NCBI GenBank assembly: GCA_009936795.1
Contig: JAACDM010000462.1
Location: forward strand, 1 to 37,471
Length of the DNA: 37,471 nucleotides
Reading direction: 5' to 3'
DNA from: Verrucomicrobiaceae bacterium
Lineage (GTDB): Bacteria; Verrucomicrobiota; Verrucomicrobiia; Verrucomicrobiales; DEV007
Shown: piece after piece, positions 32,129-37,471 of the stretch
Numbering within the stretch: the stretch's first letter is position 1
How the letters are laid out: each line of letters begins with the position of its first letter
Program-made: the position numbers and the translations under genes
Notes under the pieces: model-generated
The model's input: only the letters and a program-made list of their open reading frames with translations
The model's database searches: none
Told to the model about the DNA's origin: nothing

Positions 32129-33151
32129 CTACCGCACGTGGAACGTGGAATTGCGGGTCTTCGTGCCGACAAACTCGTAACGGTTCCAGGCACTCATGTC
32201 ATTGAGTGAAACCCAACGGCGCTCTTCCTGCCGATAGTGCCAGTCCTTATCGTTTTGATAGGTGAATTGCATTCCACGACCTTCGATAATGGTTTGCACT
32301 TCATTATCGTGATAATTCTTCTCATCATAGTCGGTGAGCGCACGTTGTCCCATCTCGGAATAGAAAGCATTGATTTCAAAGAGGAGATCATCGAGATCTT
32401 CGTCCATCTCCTGGACCTTGAGCCCAATGCGCTTGGCTTCGCGTAAGGTAATAGGATAACTGTGAGAGGGATAATCGGCATTCAGCACACGACTAATGCG
32501 CGACCGTTCCTTGGCGCTCGATACATGATAGGAAAGAATTTCCTCACAAAGCTTTAGAGAAAGCGAGCTCGCTCGATCAATCGCTCCAAAAACGAGGGGG
32601 TGCACATGCTCGTAGAGTTTCGCATACGGATTCGACTGAGCTTTTGGGTCAGGAAGCTCGGCATCGGCATCGTGCCAGAGATTGGTCACGCGGTTCAGCT
32701 CATCTTGGCTCACACTGATGAGATAATTGTTCCGGTCGACCGGAGACAGATCGTGGGTAAGTGACGTATCCACCGCTGTGAGATAAGCGAGTGGCCCCAT
32801 GTGAATCTCGTCGGCGCCAAGGGAAATCATCGTTGCTGCAGAGGCACACTCCAATGGGATCAAGGCAATCACGCGCTTGCCGTGCTGCCGAAGAAGATTA
32901 ACCAGGCGAAGAGCTGCTTGCCCGTTCCCTCCCGTGGACTTCATGAAGAGGTAGATCTTGTCGTGCTTGCCTATGTGTTTCAGCACTTCGGCAAGAGGTG
33001 GCACGTCGGTGTGACAGATGGAGCCACTGCCAGCCGACCAATAAGTGAGAAACGCTCCGTCGATCGTCGACTCAATCTTCTTAATCATCTGTTGCGTCTT
33101 TCGAAACAGATTCGGCGGCTCAACGATTTTGATAGCTTTCTTCTTCTCCAT
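32129..33151 (-). CDS. SDH-type serine protease (ClpP/crotonase fold)
   Basis: A 340-residue cytosolic protein of the serine dehydrogenase proteinase (SDH_sah/SppA-like) family. The ClpP-fold core at residues 60-150 has FMKSTGGNGQAALRLVNLL (oxyanion Gly-Gly), ALIPLECASAATMISLGADEIHMGPLA with Ser in ASAA as the probable nucleophile, and TAVDTSLTH. No signal peptide or membrane helix is seen, unlike true SppA. The C-terminal 130 residues are helical and unique. It is the last of a thrB-lpxK-protease run (13 nt from lpxK). It is the second ClpP-fold enzyme in the window besides clpP. Substrates are unknown. Confidence 0.75.
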   Translation of the reverse strand: MEKKKAIKIVEPPNLFRKTQQMIKKIESTIDGAFLTYWSAGSGSICHTDVPPLAEVLKHIGKHDKIYLFMKSTGGNGQAALRLVNLLRQHGKRVIALIPLECASAATMISLGADEIHMGPLAYLTAVDTSLTHDLSPVDRNNYLISVSQDELNRVTNLWHDADAELPDPKAQSNPYAKLYEHVHPLVFGAIDRASSLSLKLCEEILSYHVSSAKERSRISRVLNADYPSHSYPITLREAKRIGLKVQEMDEDLDDLLFEINAFYSEMGQRALTDYDEKNYHDNEVQTIIEGRGMQFTYQNDKDWHYRQEERRWVSLNDMSAWNRYEFVGTKTRNSTFHVR

Positions 33152-33164
33152 AGTGGGGCGGTAG

Positions 33165-34361
33165 TTAGGTGAAAAGCCGATTCACAGCCTCTACTGACTG
33201 CGGTGAGCAGACACGTTCAATGCACTCTCTCCACGTCTCTTGTCCAGACAGAATCTCAATCTCTACTCGTAAGTAGTAGATTGGCACGTCCCTCGAATCG
33301 ATCTCCGGTAGGCGCACGGCATCCTTCTCCGTCGTCACAATCATCGCCAAGTCGCGGTCCACACAGTGATTGATGAATGTGAGAACCTCTTGCTCGGTGT
33401 ATCGATGATGATCCGTGTAGCGCCGCCGAGCCTCGACATTGGCTCCCAAGCGCGTGAGTGAATTCTCAAATGTTTCCGGGGTGGCAATCCCGCTAATAGT
33501 GCCGACGTAGATATCCTTGAGCGCCTCCAAGGGTAGTCGCTCGTCGGAGTGCACGTTATGAAGATAACAAGGCGCATGCCGACAAGCGATGATTTCCGCC
33601 GTGCGATTGTATTTTCTTATCTGTTCGATCAAGGCGTCGTTCGATTCCCCCAGGCGGCATTTCGTGAGGAAGATGTAGTGTGCTCGCTTGAGACTCGTCG
33701 CTGGCTCACGAAGAGTGCCACGAGGCAATAGTCGCCCCGTCCCAAACGGTGCCATGCTGTCGACCAGAATAATGTCGAGCCGATGGCGGAGCCTCATATA
33801 CTGCAACCCATCGTCGAGAAGGATGGTATCGATGCCATGCTCTCGAATCGCATAACCGCCAGACTTTACCCTATCCTTGTCCACGAGCACCACCACCCCA
33901 TCGAGATTGGAAGCCAACATGTAAGGTTCATCACCCGAAAGCTCTGAATCTAACAACACCTCATTTCCATCGGAAACAACACGCGGAGGATCTTGCACGG
34001 TCCTCCCAGTGACACGATTTTTTAATCGCTCTTTGAACGGCGGCTTCTTACTCTTGTAACCTCGACTGAGAACAGCCACATGCCGTCCGGCATCACGTAA
34101 AGCTCGGGCAAACAATTCGACTACAGGAGTCTTACCCGTGCCACCTACCGTGATGTTCCCGATGCTAATAACAAGACAACCCAAATTATGTTCCCGCAAC
34201 ACACGTTCGCGATACAAGTAGAGCCGGAGACGAACAAGCCCTCCCCAGACGCCAGAGAGTAACCTGAGAAAGACGCGGAGCACCCCAGCGCCGAAGCCCT
34301 TCTTGCGGTCATAAATGACCTCTGTCGCAAACTCTTCTAGGCTCTCAAGAGTCTCTTTCAT
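33165..34361 (-). CDS. lpxK: Tetraacyldisaccharide 4'-kinase
   Basis: LpxK phosphorylates the lipid A disaccharide at the inner membrane, so the cell has lipid A and an outer membrane. The 398-residue protein has an N-terminal amphipathic/hydrophobic region ([19 protein letters not shown]), the P-loop [20 protein letters not shown] near residue 65, [19 protein letters not shown], and a later [19 protein letters not shown]. It is somewhat longer than the E. coli enzyme (328). Its ATG overlaps the thrB stop by one base (TGATG), so translation is coupled. The Thr-rich P-loop and DDG motif make the call safe. Confidence 0.95.
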   Translation of the reverse strand: MKETLESLEEFATEVIYDRKKGFGAGVLRVFLRLLSGVWGGLVRLRLYLYRERVLREHNLGCLVISIGNITVGGTGKTPVVELFARALRDAGRHVAVLSRGYKSKKPPFKERLKNRVTGRTVQDPPRVVSDGNEVLLDSELSGDEPYMLASNLDGVVVLVDKDRVKSGGYAIREHGIDTILLDDGLQYMRLRHRLDIILVDSMAPFGTGRLLPRGTLREPATSLKRAHYIFLTKCRLGESNDALIEQIRKYNRTAEIIACRHAPCYLHNVHSDERLPLEALKDIYVGTISGIATPETFENSLTRLGANVEARRRYTDHHRYTEQEVLTFINHCVDRDLAMIVTTEKDAVRLPEIDSRDVPIYYLRVEIEILSGQETWRECIERVCSPQSVEAVNRLFT

Positions 34362-35242
34362 CAGCTTACCGTAAGCGTCTGAGCGCCTTCGTTGTCTGCC
34401 CCTAAGACAAGCAGACGCGAGGAGCCAACCACTGCGTAGGCTTTCTGCATGGCTTCAGCGATACGGCGCAATGGCACGCCTTCTTCCGCCAAGCAGGCGA
34501 TACTTGATCCCGAACCGCTTAGGAATCCACCGAGTGCTCCCGCAGATTCAGCTGCTGCGATCACTTCCGTCAGTCCGGGATTAGTCACCTGACGATAAGG
34601 CTGATGCAAATGATCCAGGAAGCTTCCACGTAAGGCTTCGTACTGTTGTGTAGCAAAGGCAGAGGTGATGACACAGGCATTCCCAAGACTAACCACGGCA
34701 TCTTTATGCAGCAATTTCTCGGGCAACACTTGGCGCGCCACATCCGTAAGCAGTTCGCGTTCCGGTACGAGCACCAAGAACTTAAGACGAGAATCCACCG
34801 GATGATAGAGACAGATCCCAGTAGCGTTCGTGCAGGTGAAGCCTCCATAGACGCCAGCTGAAGCATTGTCAGGATGCCCTTCCAATTCACTTCCCAACTG
34901 AAAGAGCACATTCTTAGCTAGAGGCTCGCCCAAGAGGGCATTGAGCCCCTGGAGAATCCCTTGTCGCAACGTGACACTACTGCCTAATCCACGGGAAATC
35001 GGAACGTCTCCTTCGATCGTCCAACTAAAGGAGAAGCTTTCAGCATCAGCTTGGGCAAAGAAGCGTTTCGCCGTCGCCGCTACCATCGGATGGTCTGGGC
35101 TGATACCACCGCCTTCGCGCCGAGTCACTCCAATCTGGTTGTAGACCTGAAGTGCGATCCCCATACAGTCGAATCCCGGACCGATGTTAGAGGTCGAACC
35201 GGGCACCTGAACGAGCGCGTGACTGAAACCTGAGTCTGGCAT
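34361..35242 (-). CDS. thrB: Homoserine kinase
   Basis: ThrB phosphorylates homoserine in threonine synthesis. It is a 293-residue GHMP kinase: motif 1 VQVPGSTSNIGPGFDCMGIAL at the start, the ATP loop PISRGLGSSVTLRQGILQGLNAL near residue 95 (both abbreviated here), GHPDNASAGVYGGFT, and the last motif FLSGSGSSIACL near 250. The open frame extends upstream to 35386, but ATG 35242 fits the family start and leaves 72 nt to the divergent rph. It forms a unit with lpxK and the SDH-type protease, an unusual mix of amino-acid and lipid A functions. thrC and hom are not nearby. Confidence 0.95.
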   Translation of the reverse strand: MPDSGFSHALVQVPGSTSNIGPGFDCMGIALQVYNQIGVTRREGGGISPDHPMVAATAKRFFAQADAESFSFSWTIEGDVPISRGLGSSVTLRQGILQGLNALLGEPLAKNVLFQLGSELEGHPDNASAGVYGGFTCTNATGICLYHPVDSRLKFLVLVPERELLTDVARQVLPEKLLHKDAVVSLGNACVITSAFATQQYEALRGSFLDHLHQPYRQVTNPGLTEVIAAAESAGALGGFLSGSGSSIACLAEEGVPLRRIAEAMQKAYAVVGSSRLLVLGADNEGAQTLTVS

Positions 35243-35314
35243 GAGTGGTATTCGGGAAAAAGGTTGAGGGATAGACGAGCCGACTGCAATACTCTGCCCA
35301 GCAGAAATTACAAT

Positions 35315-36100
35315 ATGGAACGTCCCGATAAGCGCGCTTGCGATCAACTCCGCCCCATCTCCTTCATCCCTAACGTGGCCCCACACGCCACAGGCTCCTG
35401 TTTAGTCAGTTTTGGAAATACCAGCGTCATCTGTGCCGCCACCATCGAAGATGGTGTCCCTGGCTGGATGAAATATCAGAAAGTCGAGGGCGGCTGGCTC
35501 ACCGCCGAGTACAGCATGCTCCCCTACTCAACTCTTTCAAGGAAGCCTCGTGATATCAATCGGGGCAAACTCGATGGACGTAGTTCCGAAATTCAGCGTC
35601 TGATCGGTCGCTCGCTTCGAGCGATCGTCGACCTCAAAGCTCTGGGCCCCCGCACGCTCTGGATCGATTGCGACGTCCTCCGAGCCGATGGAGGCACCCG
35701 CACCGCCTCGATCACTGGCGCCTGTGTTGCCGTTGGCATTGCTATAAATGCGCTCATCGCCAAGGCCAAGTTCACAAGCTCACCCATGAAAAAGAAGGTC
35801 GCGGCGGTAAGTGCCGGCATCTACAAAGACACAGCCTGCCTTGACCTCAACTACATCGAAGATCGCGATGCCTCGGTCGACTCGAACGTAGTCATGACAG
35901 AAGATCTTGATTTCGTCGAAGTACAGAGCGCGGGCGAAGAGGCTGTTTACTCTCACGACCAGCTGCAGAGCCTTCTTGAGCTGTGTAAGAAAGGGGTGCA
36001 GGAGATATCAATTCTTCAAGATGAAGCTATCCTAGCAGCCGAAACTCAGGCCAATGAAGATCAGTTAGCCAATCTCGCAAACCACTTCGGCAGTCGTTGA
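35315..36100 (+). CDS. rph: Ribonuclease PH
   Basis: A phosphorolytic 3'-5' exonuclease that trims tRNA 3' ends. It is 261 residues, close to the usual 240-260, from ATG 35315 (MERPDKRACDQLRPISF). Hallmarks are GSCLVSFGNTSVICAATIED, GGWLTAEYSMLPYST, the phosphate site SEIQRLIGRSLRAIVDL, DCDVLRADGGTRTASITGA and CLDLNYIEDRDASVDSNVV. The frame is open upstream to 35264. It is followed after one nucleotide by the interrupted pseudouridine synthase gene, so both act or acted on RNA. Confidence 0.95.
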   Translation: MERPDKRACDQLRPISFIPNVAPHATGSCLVSFGNTSVICAATIEDGVPGWMKYQKVEGGWLTAEYSMLPYSTLSRKPRDINRGKLDGRSSEIQRLIGRSLRAIVDLKALGPRTLWIDCDVLRADGGTRTASITGACVAVGIAINALIAKAKFTSSPMKKKVAAVSAGIYKDTACLDLNYIEDRDASVDSNVVMTEDLDFVEVQSAGEEAVYSHDQLQSLLELCKKGVQEISILQDEAILAAETQANEDQLANLANHFGSR

Positions 36101-36101
36101 A

Positions 36102-36851
36102 TTGAAAGGCGAACGCATCGCCAATCGCACGGATTTCACCGTTCTCGAGGACACGGAAGACTACATCGTCGTCGACAAACCAGCGCCCATGCTCGTCCAC
36201 CCGAGCAAACCCAGTCCTGTGCCCACGTTATGGGATGAATTACGTGCGTTGTTAGCTTATGACATCACCAATGGCGCGCACCTCTCCATCATCAATCGGC
36301 TGGATCGGGAAACAAGTGGCGTTGTCCTAATCACTAAACACACCTAAGCTGCACGCCGTTTCTCCATTGCCATGCAGCGGCGCCGCACAGAGAAGATCTA
36401 CCAAACACTCGTCCATGGCTGGCCGAGTGAAGACACCTTTACCATAAACGCACCATTACTTCGACGGGGAGAAGTCGAACACTCTCCAATCTGGCTAACA
36501 CGCATGGTCCACAAAGATGGCCAATCAGCGGTCACTCGCACCAGGGTGCTAGAGCGCATTCAGCACAGCGGTGAGCAATACAGCTTCTTGGAGGTCACAC
36601 CAGTGACAGGTCGCACCCACCAAATTCGCGTGCATCTCAGCCACATCGGCCACCCCATTGTCGGGGACAAGATCTATCAAGACGAAACCTGCTACCTCCG
36701 CTTCATCGAAGACGGCTGGACGAGTGAGCTTGAAAAACAGCTCTTGTTTCCTCGCCAGGCCTTGCACGCCAGCACACTGACCTTTCACTTCGAGGAAGGT
36801 GATCTTAGCTGGGCAGCACCCTTTCCCGAAGGACTAAAGCTATCTTGTTAG
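36102..36851 (+). pseudogene. RluA-family pseudouridine synthase, interrupted by in-frame TAA
   Basis: One frame of 250 codons starting at TTG 36102 is broken by a single TAA at 36345-36347. Before it: DYIVVDKPAPMLVHPS and INRLDRETSGVVLITKHT with the catalytic Asp (the family reads HRLDRETSG; here the His is Asn). After it: AARRFSIAMQRRRTEKIYQTLVHG, AVTRTRVLERI, and VTPVTGRTHQIRVHLSHIGHPIVGDKIY, the C-terminal signature. The TAA stands where most homologues have Glu or Gln before AARRF. The sequence is otherwise intact, so the mutation is recent, a sequencing error, or read through. A downstream ATG at 36372 would yield only a piece without the catalytic Asp. No S4 domain is present. Confidence 0.8.
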
Positions 36852-36870
36852 ATAGACGATTCTCACCACC

Positions 36871-37471
36871 TCACGATACCGCCCGATTCGGCAGTCGGAT
36901 ATTCCAGCGAAGCGCAATCAACCGGATCAACACGATGATCGCGATACCGCTCAGCACACGAGTTGGCTCAGGCAGAGGCACGTAGTGGAGCAGTAAGAAA
37001 ACCCAGTTTCCGACAAAGGCGCAAGTCGCGTAGAGAGGCGCAAAGCTGAAGAGGCTAGGGATTTCATTGCAAATGACTTCGCCCATGACACCACCGAAAG
37101 ATCCCGCAACAACGCCTAACAGTGACGCCACAAACCAAGTGGCACCGTAGTCGAGAGCAAACTGCGTACCGAGGACGCTGAACAGCCCCAAGCCCAGCGC
37201 ATCAGGCACATGGAGGAATTTCGTTAGGGCCCTAGGCAGCTTCCTAAAAAACGACGACAGCAACGCCAAGGCAAACACGGTTAGCGGATAGATCTCGTGC
37301 TCGATCCAAAACAGTGGATGACGGTCCAGGAAGAGATCACGCAGGGTGCCACCACCGAACGCAACAATAAACGCCAGCGAGAAGCCCCCCACAAAGTCCA
37401 TGCCCTTGCTTCGCGCCAGGAGAATCCCATAAAGCGCTCCTGCCGTGACGGCAGTGAACTCAATAATTCTG
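36871..37471 (-). CDS. TRIC/YicG-type membrane channel (UPF0126), N-terminus outside
   Basis: The frame is open from the right window edge (37471) to 36871; an inner ATG at 37401 is not the true start because IIEFTAVTAGALYGILLARSKG upstream continues the first helix. It is a polytopic protein with about seven helices in two homologous halves. Motifs are GMDFVGGFSLAFIVAFGGGTLRD (first half, GGGTLRD) and ASLLGVVAGSFGGVMGEVICNE (second half, GGVMGEV). This pattern is that of the trimeric intracellular cation (TRIC) channel / YicG family, some of which move glycine or K+. No substrate can be read. It converges with the rluA-type gene. Confidence 0.85.
   Translation of the reverse strand, partial: RIIEFTAVTAGALYGILLARSKGMDFVGGFSLAFIVAFGGGTLRDLFLDRHPLFWIEHEIYPLTVFALALLSSFFRKLPRALTKFLHVPDALGLGLFSVLGTQFALDYGATWFVASLLGVVAGSFGGVMGEVICNEIPSLFSFAPLYATCAFVGNWVFLLLHYVPLPEPTRVLSGIAIIVLIRLIALRWNIRLPNRAVS

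Noticed and set aside
36102-36851. TAA in the pseudouridine synthase as a recoding site
   Set aside because: TAA is not a known Sec or Pyl codon and the position normally holds Glu/Gln, so nonsense mutation or base error is the simpler reading.

Overview
The window looks like a chromosomal segment of a Gram-negative bacterium of the PVC group, most likely Verrucomicrobiota. This rests on the long IspG with an internal insertion, lipid A synthesis (LpxK), a secreted discoidin-like protein, a GT-C membrane glycosyltransferase, and several conserved unknowns typical of that phylum. It is an inference, because no rRNA lies in the window. Coding density is high. Most genes form short operons with 1-20 nt spacing or overlapping stop/start codons, and I see no tRNA, rRNA, CRISPR, prophage or intact insertion sequence.

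Layout. 1-1.6 kb: a partial secreted protein and a PIN/ribbon-helix-helix toxin-antitoxin pair whose antitoxin end is scarred by a duplicated hairpin repeat. 1.7-11.6 kb: housekeeping genes (clpP-trpF, an MFS carrier, a secreted PHP phosphoesterase, an RG-rich protein, azurin, ispG, trkA, a Dabb protein, an orphan nuoA). 11.6-12.3 kb: a gene-free AT-rich stretch with hairpins and a likely MarR operator. 12.3-16.3 kb: an apparent marR-pgeF-ispE-acyltransferase operon. 16.4-17.5 kb: a dead haloperoxidase-like gene. 17.5-21 kb: GT-C protein, methyltransferase, TIM-barrel protein.

21.0-27.3 kb is the most interesting part. A secreted thioredoxin-like gene is broken by one in-frame UGA. About 31 nt downstream of that UGA is a 7-bp hairpin with a GGUC loop, which fits the bacterial SECIS rules, so this is a candidate selenoprotein. 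About 3.6 kb further on lies a glycosyltransferase that closely resembles SenB (selenosugar synthase). Both would need selenophosphate, so the two may reflect selenium use by this organism. The obvious alternative for the UGA is a nonsense mutation, because the same region is full of decaying genes: a two-component system with internal deletions, a TPR/ankyrin gene with six lesions, a haloperoxidase with two TAGs, and an rluA-type gene with one TAA.

27.4-37.5 kb: tryptophan genes trpE-trpG followed by birA; a rhomboid protease; a MYG1-like protein; thrB-lpxK-SDH-type protease; rph; the interrupted pseudouridine synthase; and a TRIC-type channel running off the right end.
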